From positions 1 to 64,000 of the forward strand of contig JAOXSB010000238.1 in assembly GCA_025800345.1 (NCBI GenBank): 64,000 nucleotides of DNA. The letters are read 5' to 3'. A model generated the notes under the pieces. It worked only from the letters and a program-made list of their open reading frames with translations, ran no database searches and was not told the origin of the DNA. This DNA is from Mangrovicoccus sp. (lineage in GTDB: Bacteria > Pseudomonadota > Alphaproteobacteria > Rhodobacterales > Rhodobacteraceae). Of the stretch, positions 1-7,610 are shown in pieces. Positions within the stretch are counted from its first letter, which is position 1. Every line of letters begins with the position of its first letter. The translations under genes were made by a program, and so were the position numbers.

Positions 1-47
1 AACTTCTGAAACCGCGCCCGCAGCGCATCCGGCAAAGGTGCTGACAT
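1..47 (-). mobile_element. N-terminus of an IS630-like transposase, cut by the window edge
   Basis: A minus-strand reading frame opens with ATG at 47 and runs off the window after about 15 codons (MSAPLPDALRARFQK). From memory this opening matches the helix-turn-helix start of IS630-family transposases common in Rhodobacteraceae, but 15 residues are weak evidence. The element's end probably lies near 110, where the neighbouring LysR fragment stops abruptly. No terminal repeat can be confirmed because the other end is outside the window. Confidence 0.45.
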
Positions 48-111
48 GATCCATCCTCTCAAACAGGATGAATCACCAATCAACACTCATGGGAATCCCT
101 CACGATTCAGG

Positions 112-322
112 TTAAAGGTCGGGTGCTTTAGTGAGTCCGACCCCGCGATGGCGGCGGTGAAACAGCGGCTTGCCCAGCTTGCTTTCAAGGGCTTTGATCT
201 GATGGCTCACAGCTCCCGAGGTGACGGATAATTCTTGGGTCGCATGTTTGAAACTCATATGGCGTGCGGCGGCCTCAAATGCACAAAGCGTCGTGAACGG
301 GGGAAGATCGTAATGGCATCAT
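112..322 (-). pseudogene. LysR-family regulator, N-terminal fragment (frameshifted, truncated)
   Basis: Reading the minus strand, a frame gives LPPFTTLCAFEAAARHMSFK, then LSVTSGAVSHQIKALESKLG and PLFHRRHRG. This is the winged helix-turn-helix of a GcvA-type LysR regulator (about 70 of the usual 300 residues). The only plausible start codons (ATG at 322 or 319) are in another frame, so a small indel near 305 separates start from domain. The frame ends at TAA (112-114), next to the presumed IS630-like element. Insertion of that element probably removed the effector domain. No function is expected. Confidence 0.75.
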
Positions 323-540
323 GACATTATGGCTGCGCTTTCAGGCATGGGTTTGGATGATCTGAGCTCACTCCAATAGGAGCGCTTTCCCAATTGTATC
401 CTGCCTGAATCTGGCTTTTTGCGCCATGCTTTGTGACGGCTGCATTACCCGTGATTTTCCGTGGCGCTCGGGGCTGGCAAGATCGCGCAGCGCGCCCACA
501 GATCACGCGCTTGGCCCAGCCCGGGCTTAACCGGTATGCC

Positions 541-1011
541 TTAGGCGTCTTCTTCTTCGCGGTTTTGCAGATGGTGCAGCAGCCAGCCGCCGCCGAAACG
601 GTCTTTGGGATCAAGCCGGGCGGCTTGTTCTAGCGCCTCTTGGGCCAGATCATCTTGGCCCAGCCTCGCGGCGCAATAGCCCAAAGCCACCAGACCTTGC
701 ATATATAGGCCCGGCGCGAATTCCATGGCGCTAAAGGGGGCGTCCTCGGGGCCGACCAAGCGCCAATCGGTAGAGATGTTCAGCCGCCGGGCTGATTGCA
801 CCAGCAGGTTTTCCGCCAAAGGCAGCGCCTGGGCATATTCGTGATTGTAGAAATAAAACCGATAGGCGGCGGTGAGGATCTCGGGATCATCAGGGGCCTC
901 GGCCAGCGCCGCGCGCACGGCCTGGGCGCTTTTAAGCGGATTGCTGCGGGCTTGATCAGCCCCTTGCAGCAGCGCTAGGGCTTTATCCTCCGGGGGCAAA
1001 GCAGTCGTCAT
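541..1011 (-). CDS. Small TPR-like protein, last gene of the nifE operon
   Basis: A 156-residue, mainly helical protein. It contains degenerate tetratricopeptide-like helical pairs (around YRFYFYNHEYAQALPLAENL and GYCAARLGQDDLAQEALEQA), the second close to a canonical TPR. It has no signal peptide or membrane segment. The chosen ATG at 1011 starts MTTALPP; an in-frame ATG at 1029 is the alternative. The start overlaps the end of nifQ by 29 bases, so translation is probably coupled and the gene belongs to the nifENX transcript. TPR proteins are found in this position in other nif clusters, but I know of no assigned biochemical role; a scaffold or chaperone role in cofactor delivery would be a guess. 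Confidence 0.75.
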   Translation of the reverse strand: MTTALPPEDKALALLQGADQARSNPLKSAQAVRAALAEAPDDPEILTAAYRFYFYNHEYAQALPLAENLLVQSARRLNISTDWRLVGPEDAPFSAMEFAPGLYMQGLVALGYCAARLGQDDLAQEALEQAARLDPKDRFGGGWLLHHLQNREEEDA

Positions 1012-1543
1012 ATTCTTCGCATTCTTCACATGTGGGCGACAGGCACAGCCCGAAATCTTGCTCGGCGCAGATCTGGCGATAAAGGAATTTCTTCCAGCGC
1101 ATATTCTTGGAATTGGCCGCTGCCAGACCGGGCAAATGCCGGGCGATCAGACCGCTGAGCGCGGCGCGGCTTGGCAGGCCCATATCTTCCCATAAATGGC
1201 GCGGCTCTTGCGCGCGGCGGGCGATGATCTTGGCCAGATATTGACTGTCCGGGGCCAGCGAGCCGCCGCGCCACAGGATCAGCCGGGTGATCGTATCTTG
1301 TTCCGGCGAAATCTCAGGTGTGCCCAGATCGGTGTCGGGCATCTCGAAAAAAGGAAGCCACCGGCCCGCTAATTGGGCCAGCTCCTCGCCCGAAAGCCCC
1401 AATCTTTCGGTCATGGGCCCCAGGCCCCGGCCCCGTTCGCTCAGCGCATGATCCACGATGCAAACGAAATCCGTCCGCACCAGCATGGCGCTGACCACCG
1501 GGCCGGGGTCTAAGGGAGAGGCTTTCTCAGTCGACAGGCGCAT
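983..1543 (-). CDS. nifQ: NifQ, molybdenum donor for FeMo-cofactor synthesis
   Basis: A 186-residue protein of NifQ size. The C-terminus carries the family's cysteine signature C-x4-C-x2-C-x5-C (CLSPTCEECEEYDDC), which holds an Fe-S/Mo-Fe-S cluster. The family delivers molybdenum to the NifEN/NifH scaffold during FeMo-co assembly in the cytoplasm. ATG 1543 begins MRLSTEKASP; a longer frame back to 1600 exists but would extend deep into fdxB. As placed, the gene overlaps the fdxB end by 17 bases and the following TPR gene by 29, consistent with one polycistronic message from nifE. Confidence 0.93.
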   Translation of the reverse strand: MRLSTEKASPLDPGPVVSAMLVRTDFVCIVDHALSERGRGLGPMTERLGLSGEELAQLAGRWLPFFEMPDTDLGTPEISPEQDTITRLILWRGGSLAPDSQYLAKIIARRAQEPRHLWEDMGLPSRAALSGLIARHLPGLAAANSKNMRWKKFLYRQICAEQDFGLCLSPTCEECEEYDDCFAPGG

Positions 1544-1823
1544 GGGTCTGACAATCTGAGGGGCAAACGCGATTGCACGCGCCGCAGCCGACGCAAGCAT
1601 CGGCGTTGATCATGGTCATCACGCGCTTTTCAATGTCGTCTTCATATTCCTCATCATCAAGCTCAACGACCATCCCTTCATCAGTGATACCTTTCAAGGT
1701 CATCACCTCGCGACCGCAGACTTTGTAACAACGACCGCAACCGATGCATTTTTCCGCATCGATGCTCATCAGGAATTCGGGGGTATATTCAACTCCCCCG
1801 CGGGTCAGGGCTGTCATTGGCAT
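1527..1823 (-). CDS. fdxB: FdxB, nif-specific 2[4Fe-4S] ferredoxin (ferredoxin III)
   Basis: A 98-residue ferredoxin with two cluster motifs: CIGCGRCYKVC near residues 26-36, and CVGCGACNRVCPSDC near 77-91. A long acidic insert (ELDDEEYEDDIE) lies between them. That architecture is typical of FdxB encoded between nifX-type genes and nifQ in Rhodobacter and other alphaproteobacteria. It probably passes electrons during cofactor assembly or to nitrogenase. An AGGAGG ribosome site lies about 10 bases before ATG 1823. The gene follows the CCE_0567 gene after 34 bases and overlaps nifQ. Confidence 0.93.
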   Translation of the reverse strand: MPMTALTRGGVEYTPEFLMSIDAEKCIGCGRCYKVCGREVMTLKGITDEGMVVELDDEEYEDDIEKRVMTMINADACVGCGACNRVCPSDCQTHAPVD

Positions 1824-1856
1824 TGCTCACGCCCTCCTTAGGCGTTGGCTAGTGGT

Positions 1857-2060
1857 TTACGCGTTGGCTTTCTCGGCGGCTTTAAGCTCTTTTTTCGCCT
1901 CAGCCAGTTCTTGGAATACTTTGAAAGTCTCTTCAGCGACCTCGGGGATTTTCTGCCAATCGGTGGGCAGTTCCTCGGACAGGTCATGCAGGTTCATTTT
2001 CGCATTGGTCGAACGCATAGAGAGCTTTTTGACCTTGGCTTTCATCTCTTCGATGGACAT
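1857..2060 (-). CDS. CCE_0567-family small nif-associated protein (DUF683)
   Basis: A 67-residue, entirely helical protein beginning MSIEEMKAKVKKLSMRST, followed by MNLHDLSEELPTDW. This is the recognisable consensus of the CCE_0567/DUF683 family, which almost always sits beside nifX and the DUF269 gene. Family members form small helical bundles; a metal-linked role in cofactor assembly has been suggested but not settled. A GAGGAG ribosome site precedes ATG 2060. It lies 54 bases after the DUF269 gene and 33 before fdxB, inside the nifENX transcript. The protein is highly charged, with an Ala/Lys/Glu-rich C-terminal helix. Confidence 0.88.
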   Translation of the reverse strand: MSIEEMKAKVKKLSMRSTNAKMNLHDLSEELPTDWQKIPEVAEETFKVFQELAEAKKELKAAEKANA

Positions 2061-2114
2061 CGCGATCTCCTCAGATCTTGGGGGTATGGGGGACGCCGCG
2101 CGCTCCCCGCAAAT

Positions 2115-2585
2115 TCAGGCCTTAGCGGCGTCGGGATATTTCTCGATCGAGGCCACCGCATCTGCGATGATTTTCTCACCGCCTTCGGACAGCTTGTCCC
2201 AGGTCTCAAAACCAAAACGGTGCACGTCGCGCAGATGCTTGGAAACCACCACCAGCTTGCCCGCGATCAGCACGATCCGGCCAAAGCCTTCATGGCTCAT
2301 TTTCTGCATCTGGCTGGCCATGCAGCCGCTTTCTTTTTCGATCATCAGACCGATGGCGTCGTAGAATTTGGTGATGCGCCACATCACATCCGGGTCGGGA
2401 TCGCCGATGATCGGGATTTCCTGGCGTTCTTCGCGGGTGACGATGAATTCCGACAGGATATCCGCATCGGTTTTATCATCCCAGGTGCCATAGCTGTCTT
2501 CGGCCCGGATCACAGCGCCCAGCTGTTTTAGAAAGGGGGTGCCGGTCCAGGTGCCGCCGCGGGCCTCGATTGTTTCAGTGGCCAT
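2115..2585 (-). CDS. NifX-associated protein, DUF269 family
   Basis: A 156-residue soluble protein. The pattern FLKQLGAVIRAEDSYGTWDD near the N-terminus and GRIVLIAGKLVVVSKHLRDV in the second half identify the DUF269 family, whose genes follow nifX in most molybdenum nitrogenase clusters (ORF4 of the Rhodobacter capsulatus nifENX operon). Its exact job is unknown, although it is co-expressed with FeMo-co synthesis genes. Its ATG overlaps the nifX stop by one base (TGATG), indicating tight coupling. The protein has no cysteine cluster motif; a single Cys sits in KESGCMASQM. Confidence 0.92.
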   Translation of the reverse strand: MATETIEARGGTWTGTPFLKQLGAVIRAEDSYGTWDDKTDADILSEFIVTREERQEIPIIGDPDPDVMWRITKFYDAIGLMIEKESGCMASQMQKMSHEGFGRIVLIAGKLVVVSKHLRDVHRFGFETWDKLSEGGEKIIADAVASIEKYPDAAKA

Positions 2586-3067
2586 CAGACCGTCTCCTCT
2601 TCTTCGATATCATCCATGAAACTGGGTTTCTCGGCGGTGCCGAGGATCTTGCGCAGGAAGGGCGGCGGGGTGCCGTTCAGCATCACTTTGACCTGCGCGA
2701 TCACCTCTTCGATGGTCTCGGGGCCTTTGCGCTTGATCGGGTGAATGCCCGCTTTGACGACCTTGGCCGCCGACGGCCCGCCAATGGCCAAGGTGAACAG
2801 CAGCGCGCAGCCGGTCAGGGCTTCGACCTTGGGCGTGATCTTGTCGTCCTGATCATCATGTTTGCCCTTTTGTTTGGTAATGTTTTCAAACTCATGGGCT
2901 TCGATGAATTGCGAGCTGGTCTTGGTCACATCATAGACGGCGAATTTCTTGGCCGACCCGAAATGGGCATTCATATGCTCCATGTCATTGGTCGCAATCG
3001 CGATGCGCAGGGGTTTCTCGGCGCCCTCTTCGGGCGCGCTGTCAACTAGCTTGAGCGTGCGGGACAT
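2585..3067 (-). CDS. nifX: NifX, FeMo-cofactor precursor carrier
   Basis: A 160-residue protein of the NifX/NafY/dinitrogenase-cofactor-binding family. It has the family's core LRIAIATNDMEHMNAHFGSA at residues ~22-41, including the conserved His of the HFGSA motif. NifX binds NifB-co or the VK-cluster and moves it to and from the NifEN scaffold. ATG 3067 is preceded by AGAGGAG at ideal spacing and is preferred to a TTG six bases upstream. The first codons overlap the end of nifN by 26 bases. The N-terminal ~20 residues are less conserved, and the C-terminus ends in an acidic tail (DDIEEEE). Confidence 0.94.
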   Translation of the reverse strand: MSRTLKLVDSAPEEGAEKPLRIAIATNDMEHMNAHFGSAKKFAVYDVTKTSSQFIEAHEFENITKQKGKHDDQDDKITPKVEALTGCALLFTLAIGGPSAAKVVKAGIHPIKRKGPETIEEVIAQVKVMLNGTPPPFLRKILGTAEKPSFMDDIEEEETV

Positions 3068-4433
3068 GGTCAAACTCCTCTTCTATTGGGGCGGCGCCAA
3101 AATCATCGGGGCGGGCGCGGTGGTGCTGGGCTTGCACAATATTGGCGATCTCATAGAGAAAGCTGCGCGTGCCCCGGTATCCGACCCGGCAGATGTCCTG
3201 AGCGCCGAGCCGGTCGAAAATTGGAAAGCCTGCGCGCAGCAGCGGCAGCTTCAGCCGCGCCGCCGCATGGCGGCCATGGGAATGGGTGATCAGGATCTCG
3301 GCCCCGGCCTCACCGGCCAGGCGTTCGAAATCCCCCAGATCGCCCAGGACAACCTCTTTGGCGGGCACATGCTCTAGCACGGCCGAATGGGGCGTGGTGG
3401 TCACCGCGGTGACAATCTCGGCCCCCATGGCGGCCAAGCAGCCCGATAAGGCATAAAGCAGATCGGGATCGGCCCCGATGGCGATTGGGCGTTTGCCCGT
3501 GTGGAAATGCGCATCCAGAGCCGCATCCATCAGCCGGGCACGGTCCCGTTTCAGACTGGGGGGCGCATCGGATTGGCCCGAAAGCTCCATCAGCGTGCGC
3601 ACAAACCCATCCACCGGCTTCAGCCCGGTCACCGATTGGAACACGCGGAAGGGCACAAAGGCGCGCGCTTCCAGGTTGGTTGCGGCGCCGCGCATGCTCT
3701 CGCCAATGGCCAGGGTAAAGGCGCTGCGGGACATCGCTTCGATATCCTCCAGGGTGGTGCCGCCCAGGGAGGTGCCGCGCCAATCATCAGACACATGACC
3801 ATCAAGCGAGCTGGACAGATCTGGCAACACGATGGGTTCCAGCCCAAAGGCGCGGATCATGCGCACCAGCTCTTCCACCTCAGCTGGGGTCAGATGGCTG
3901 CCCGCCAGCAAATTGACCTGCCGCAGATCGGGATTGCGCTGCACCGGGTCCACTTCGGGTACCAAGGTTGCCACGATTGCCTCAACGGCGCGGGCCCAAC
4001 CATCTTCCATCCCGCCATTGAAATCCGGGGTGGAGGCATAGACGATTTTGGTGCTCTCAAAATCCGTGCGGCGGCCAATGATTTCTTTCAGCTCGCCAGG
4101 GACATCTTCGCCGCGGGTTTCCGTCAGCGCGGTCGAGGCGATGCCGATGAATTTTGGCGAGGCTTTTTTGATCAGGTTCTCAATGGCTTCTTCGATCTGA
4201 TCTGCGCCACCCAAAATGGTGGACACCTCGTTCATCGCCGTGGTTTGCAGCGGCACCGCTTCTTTGAAATGGCGCACCAGATGCACCATGGCAAAGGCGG
4301 TGCAGCCTTGGGATCCGTGAAAGAGCGGCACCGCGCTTTCCACGCCCAGATAGGCCAATGCCGCGCCCAAAGGGGCCGATGATTTCAGCGGATTGGTCGA
4401 AAGCGCGTGTTTTGGATGAACAATTTCGGCCAT
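3042..4433 (-). CDS. nifN: NifN, beta-like subunit of the NifEN scaffold
   Basis: A 463-residue protein homologous to NifK. It contains KSSAPLGAALAYLGVESAVP and LFHGSQGCTAFAMVHLVRHF near the N-terminus, with the bridging-cluster cysteine in GSQGC. NifEN is the alpha2beta2 platform on which the FeMo-cofactor precursor is matured. ATG 4433 starts one base after the nifE stop, so translation is probably coupled. The upstream in-frame extension to 4535 lies inside nifE and is not used. NifN lacks the full set of P-cluster cysteines of NifK, as expected for the family. It shares its transcript with nifE and nifX. Confidence 0.95.
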   Translation of the reverse strand: MAEIVHPKHALSTNPLKSSAPLGAALAYLGVESAVPLFHGSQGCTAFAMVHLVRHFKEAVPLQTTAMNEVSTILGGADQIEEAIENLIKKASPKFIGIASTALTETRGEDVPGELKEIIGRRTDFESTKIVYASTPDFNGGMEDGWARAVEAIVATLVPEVDPVQRNPDLRQVNLLAGSHLTPAEVEELVRMIRAFGLEPIVLPDLSSSLDGHVSDDWRGTSLGGTTLEDIEAMSRSAFTLAIGESMRGAATNLEARAFVPFRVFQSVTGLKPVDGFVRTLMELSGQSDAPPSLKRDRARLMDAALDAHFHTGKRPIAIGADPDLLYALSGCLAAMGAEIVTAVTTTPHSAVLEHVPAKEVVLGDLGDFERLAGEAGAEILITHSHGRHAAARLKLPLLRAGFPIFDRLGAQDICRVGYRGTRSFLYEIANIVQAQHHRARPDDFGAAPIEEEFDHVPHAQAS

Positions 4434-4434
4434 C

Positions 4435-6021
4435 TCAGCAATCCTCGAAATCGGTTGCAGAAGAGGCAAAACGATCTGCCAGCTTGGTGGCTGCCATGGC
4501 CGGATCAACGCTGTCTTCAGGGGCGCAATCTTCACCTGCGCCGCCCAGAGTGACCGGGGAATTGGGGCCTGCAGGCACGCCGGTGACCGGGCAATGACCG
4601 CTCATGGCGGGCAGCACATTGGCCCCATCGATGGGCTCGTCCCAAGGCGCCGGGCTGCGCAGCTCTTCCCACATGGGGTTGTTCAGGGCCCGGTCCACCG
4701 CATGGACCATATCCACCATGCCCATATAGCCCGCGTAAGGTTCGTGTTTTTCCTGGTTCACATCGACCCAAGGCATCTTGGCTTTCAGGGCCACGAACTG
4801 GCTGCGCCCGCCGGACATCAGCACATCGGCTTCGGCGTCTTTGAGCACGCGATACATGTCTTTGGGCGCCATATTGTCGAACATATGGGCGTCGGTCTGC
4901 ATGATCTCTTTGACGCGCTCTTTGTCTTCATCAGTGGCTTTGCGCACCGAGGTGCCGATCACCTCCATGCCCAATTCCTGAAGCGCGGCCACAACCGACC
5001 AGGATTTATGCCCGCCGGTATATAGCAGCACTTTCTTGCCTTCGACGCGGGGGCGGTAAGCTTCGAGATCGGCCCAAACCTTGGCCTCTTCCTCGGCGAT
5101 CAGCGCCTCGCAACGATCCAGCAATTCCGCATCTGCGCCGCGTTCCACCAGCATCCGGCACATGGTGCGCAGGGCCTCGGAGGTGTCGGAAATGCCGTAG
5201 AAAGACCCCTCAAAGAAGGGGATGTCATATTGTTCCTCCAGCTTGCGGGCCAAAGTGATCAGCGCTTTGGAACAGACCAGCATGGTCACGCGGGCCCGGT
5301 GGGCCATGGCCACTTGGCGATACCGCGCATCGCCAGTGATCGAGCCGAGAATGCGAATTCCAAGCTTATCAAACAATGGCTTAACCTGCCAAAGCTCGCC
5401 GGAAAGATTGTAATCCCCGATGATGTTCACATCATACATGCTGGGTTCTTCGGGCTCGATCGTGCCAATCACATGATCCAGCAGCGCCTCGCCCGCGAGC
5501 TTGTTGCCCAGGTTTTTCGAGCCCACATACCCCGGTGCATTCACCGGAATGCAGGGGGTGCCAAATTGCTCGGTGGCGGCTTTGCAGACCGCATCAATAT
5601 CATCGCCGATCAGGGCGGGCACGCAGGTGGAATAGACAAAGATCGCTGGGGGGTTATGGGTTTTTACCAGCTCACGAATAGAGCGGTAGAGCTTGCGCTC
5701 CCCATGGCCCATAACAATGTCGAGCTCGCCTAAATCTGTTGTAAAACCAGTGCGATAGAGCTCAGATCCAGAGGATGCAGCGCCGCGATTATCCCAGCCA
5801 TTTCCCTCGCAGGCCAAAGGCGCATGGACCAAATGGGCGGCATCGACGATGGGTTGCAGGGCGATTTTCGCGCCGTCAAAGGCGCAACCCCCGGCGGCCG
5901 CCCCGGGGGTCAAAGGTTTTGCGCAACCTTTTTTGCGTTGTTGTTCAGATTTTGAGACATTCGTCCCGCAGGCAGGTTCGTTAAATACATCCGCGATTTT
6001 GTTTTTCAGCGCGTCCGCCAT
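4435..6021 (-). CDS. nifE: NifE, alpha-like subunit of the NifEN scaffold
   Basis: A 528-residue NifD homologue. Family landmarks are GCAKPLTPGAAAGGCAFDGA near residues 32-51, HAPLACEGNGWDNRG, VYSTCVPALIGDDIDAV, and DVNIIGDYNLSGELWQVKPL. Partnered with NifN it forms the FeMo-co assembly scaffold. The protein is longer than the usual ~470-480 residues: about 55-65 residues follow the normal end (after NNPMWEELRSPAPWDEP) and include three cysteines, the last being the C-terminal residue. It is the first gene of the operon. A sigma54 promoter lies 67-81 bases upstream of ATG 6021, with a NifA-type site further upstream. Confidence 0.95.
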   Translation of the reverse strand: MADALKNKIADVFNEPACGTNVSKSEQQRKKGCAKPLTPGAAAGGCAFDGAKIALQPIVDAAHLVHAPLACEGNGWDNRGAASSGSELYRTGFTTDLGELDIVMGHGERKLYRSIRELVKTHNPPAIFVYSTCVPALIGDDIDAVCKAATEQFGTPCIPVNAPGYVGSKNLGNKLAGEALLDHVIGTIEPEEPSMYDVNIIGDYNLSGELWQVKPLFDKLGIRILGSITGDARYRQVAMAHRARVTMLVCSKALITLARKLEEQYDIPFFEGSFYGISDTSEALRTMCRMLVERGADAELLDRCEALIAEEEAKVWADLEAYRPRVEGKKVLLYTGGHKSWSVVAALQELGMEVIGTSVRKATDEDKERVKEIMQTDAHMFDNMAPKDMYRVLKDAEADVLMSGGRSQFVALKAKMPWVDVNQEKHEPYAGYMGMVDMVHAVDRALNNPMWEELRSPAPWDEPIDGANVLPAMSGHCPVTGVPAGPNSPVTLGGAGEDCAPEDSVDPAMAATKLADRFASSATDFEDC

Positions 6022-6087
6022 GCCGGGTCCCCTGTCACTTCATTACCTGCCCAGCACCGAGCGTGCCGAGGCTACCAAGGAGAGTGA

Positions 6088-6102
6088 AGCAAGACCCGTG
6101 CC
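6088..6102 (-). promoter_or_regulatory. Sigma54 (-24/-12) promoter of the nifE operon
   Basis: On the minus strand the bases read TGGCACG-GGTC-TTGC, followed by T. This is an exact match to the TGGCACG-N4-TTGCW consensus, with GG and GC at the required spacing. It lies 67 bases before the nifE ATG. Confidence 0.9.
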
Positions 6103-6186
6103 AAGCGTGCCGTTCAGGAAAATATAAATGATAACAAAGGTGTGACGAGGGCCGCACAAAATTCGCCCCTGTCGCGTTGTGCCCTT

Positions 6187-6202
6187 TGTCGGTGTTCCGA
6201 CA
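6187..6202. promoter_or_regulatory. NifA-type upstream activator site (TGT-N10-ACA)
   Basis: TGT at 6187-6189 and ACA at 6200-6202 are separated by exactly 10 bases. The site lies about 85 bases upstream of the -24 element of the nifE promoter, a normal distance for NifA contact through DNA looping. Confidence 0.85.
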
Positions 6203-6426
6203 TTGATGCGACAGCCCGCCCTGCCCCATGGCGCGGCGCGTAAAACGCCCGCCCTATATGGTTAACGCGCCCCGGCGGCGCCCTATGGGCAAAGGGGCCA
6301 AAACCAGCGCACGCTGGCTTAGCAAAGCGCTCAGAGAGCTTTCCATATGCTTGCGCGAGGCCAAAACCCCCGGTTCAGATCGTACATTTTGTTGGAGCTG
6401 GGGCAAAATCACGGAGCTTGGACAAA

Positions 6427-6960
6427 ATGACGAAAGCTGCCCAATCTGCGCCCTGCGCGGCGATCACCCCAGAGCAATGCCGCGCCGCCCGCGGGCTGCT
6501 GGGATGGTCGCAAACCGAGCTGGCAGATCGCGCCGGGGTGAGCCGCGCCAGCATCGCCGATTTCGAAAGCGGTGCCCGCAACCCCATGCGCCGGAACCTG
6601 CATGCGCTGAGCCAAAGCCTGGCCGCGGCGGGCGTGGCGTTTTTGGACGAAGAAGCCAGCGCCGGGGTCGGGCTGCGCTTTCGCTATCGCCGGTTGCAAA
6701 TCACCGGCCCGGCCAAGCTTGAGCTGATTGAATACTGCGCCCATCTTCCCATGCATTATGGCGGCGCGGATCTGACCTGTGTGCTGGATCTGGACGCGGT
6801 GAATGAGTTCTACCAGACCCGTTTCACCAGCTCAGCGGGGTTCGAACAGGCGATCGCAGATTGCGAAGACGCGATCCGCGCCACCGCCGAGAGCATGGTG
6901 CCCGAGCGTATCCGCGACGGGAAACTGCATATCACCTATAAGATGCTGCGGAGGGGGTGA
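6427..6960 (+). CDS. XRE-family regulator with C-terminal DUF1488-like domain (copy 1)
   Basis: A 177-residue protein. Residues ~13-70 form a Cro/CI helix-turn-helix (CRAARGLLGWSQTELADRAG, SRASIADFE). The C-terminal part (ADLTCVLDLDAVNEFYQ onward) resembles the small DUF1488 fold, although I judged this by eye. ATG 6427 has GGAG ten bases upstream; a TTG at 6418 is less likely. It is divergent from nifE, with the nif promoter region between them. A close paralogue follows at 7087. An 8-base inverted repeat (CATTTTGT 6385-6392, ACAAAATG 6422-6429) flanks the 5' region and includes the start codon, suggesting autoregulation. A role in nif control is only inferred from location. Confidence 0.8.
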   Translation: MTKAAQSAPCAAITPEQCRAARGLLGWSQTELADRAGVSRASIADFESGARNPMRRNLHALSQSLAAAGVAFLDEEASAGVGLRFRYRRLQITGPAKLELIEYCAHLPMHYGGADLTCVLDLDAVNEFYQTRFTSSAGFEQAIADCEDAIRATAESMVPERIRDGKLHITYKMLRRG

Positions 6961-7027
6961 GGGGCGTAAATCGCCGCTGGGTTTTCAAGTTTGCCGGGGC
7001 TTCAGAGTCGAACAAAAAATATAATGT

Positions 7028-7056
7028 TTGACAAAATGTAAAATGTTATGCATATT
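7028..7056 (+). promoter_or_regulatory. Probable sigma70 promoter of the second XRE gene
   Basis: TTGACA at 7028-7033 and CATATT at 7051-7056 are 17 bases apart in a strongly AT-rich stretch, about 30 bases before ATG 7087. The -35 box overlaps the ACAAAATG motif (7031-7038) shared with the first XRE gene, so a repressor bound there would block it. Confidence 0.55.
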
Positions 7057-7086
7057 CGCTGAAAGTCAAATACCGAGGACAGACCT

Positions 7087-7593
7087 ATGCAAATATCAGC
7101 TGATCAATGCCGCGCCGCTCGTGGACTCCTGAATTGGACCCAAAGCACTCTCGCCACAAATGCGGGTGTTTCTCGCGTTACTATTGCTGACTTCGAGTCT
7201 CGCGCGCGAATGCCGCTCAAGAACAACCTGAGCTCCATTGAGGACTGCATGTTTGCCGCCGGTGTCGAATTCCTTGCCGAAGAGGATGGCAGAGGATTGG
7301 GTGTTCGCTTTCGAGAGCGAAAGCTGCAGTTCATCAGCAAGTGGAATTTCCCCGATAATTCTGCCGACCCCTACATGCGAATGAGCTATGCAGGTAAAAC
7401 CTTCAGTTGTTTTGTTTCGCGCGAAGCAATCGACGACTACTATCCTGAGCATAATTTCAGGACCATGGACGAGTACGTCAAAGCGCTATCAGACATCATG
7501 CATGTCATTCTCGCGAAGGCCGAGAAGTTAGCCCGCGACGGGATCCATGAGGATAAACTGCTGATTACTAGTGAGTATCTTTGCTCGAATTAG
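7087..7593 (+). CDS. XRE-family regulator with C-terminal DUF1488-like domain (copy 2)
   Basis: A 168-residue paralogue of the upstream regulator. CRAARGLLNWTQSTLATNAG and SRVTIADFESRAR align with the first copy, as do FLAEEDGRGLGVRFRERKLQ and the C-terminal part (KTFSCFVSREAIDDYY to DKLLITSEYL). The coding sequence is visibly less GC-rich than its neighbours and uses more A/T-ending codons, suggesting that the copies diverged long ago or that this one arrived separately. It has its own promoter candidate and ends 17 bases from the convergent nnrS stop. The target is unknown; the shared ACAAAATG motif in front of both genes is a candidate operator. Confidence 0.8.
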   Translation: MQISADQCRAARGLLNWTQSTLATNAGVSRVTIADFESRARMPLKNNLSSIEDCMFAAGVEFLAEEDGRGLGVRFRERKLQFISKWNFPDNSADPYMRMSYAGKTFSCFVSREAIDDYYPEHNFRTMDEYVKALSDIMHVILAKAEKLARDGIHEDKLLITSEYLCSN

Positions 7594-7610
7594 GTTATGG
7601 CAAACGCCCC

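Noticed and set aside
3501-4382. 293-codon plus-strand frame opposite nifN
   Set aside because: Shadow of nifN; its composition is that of reversed GC-rich codons.
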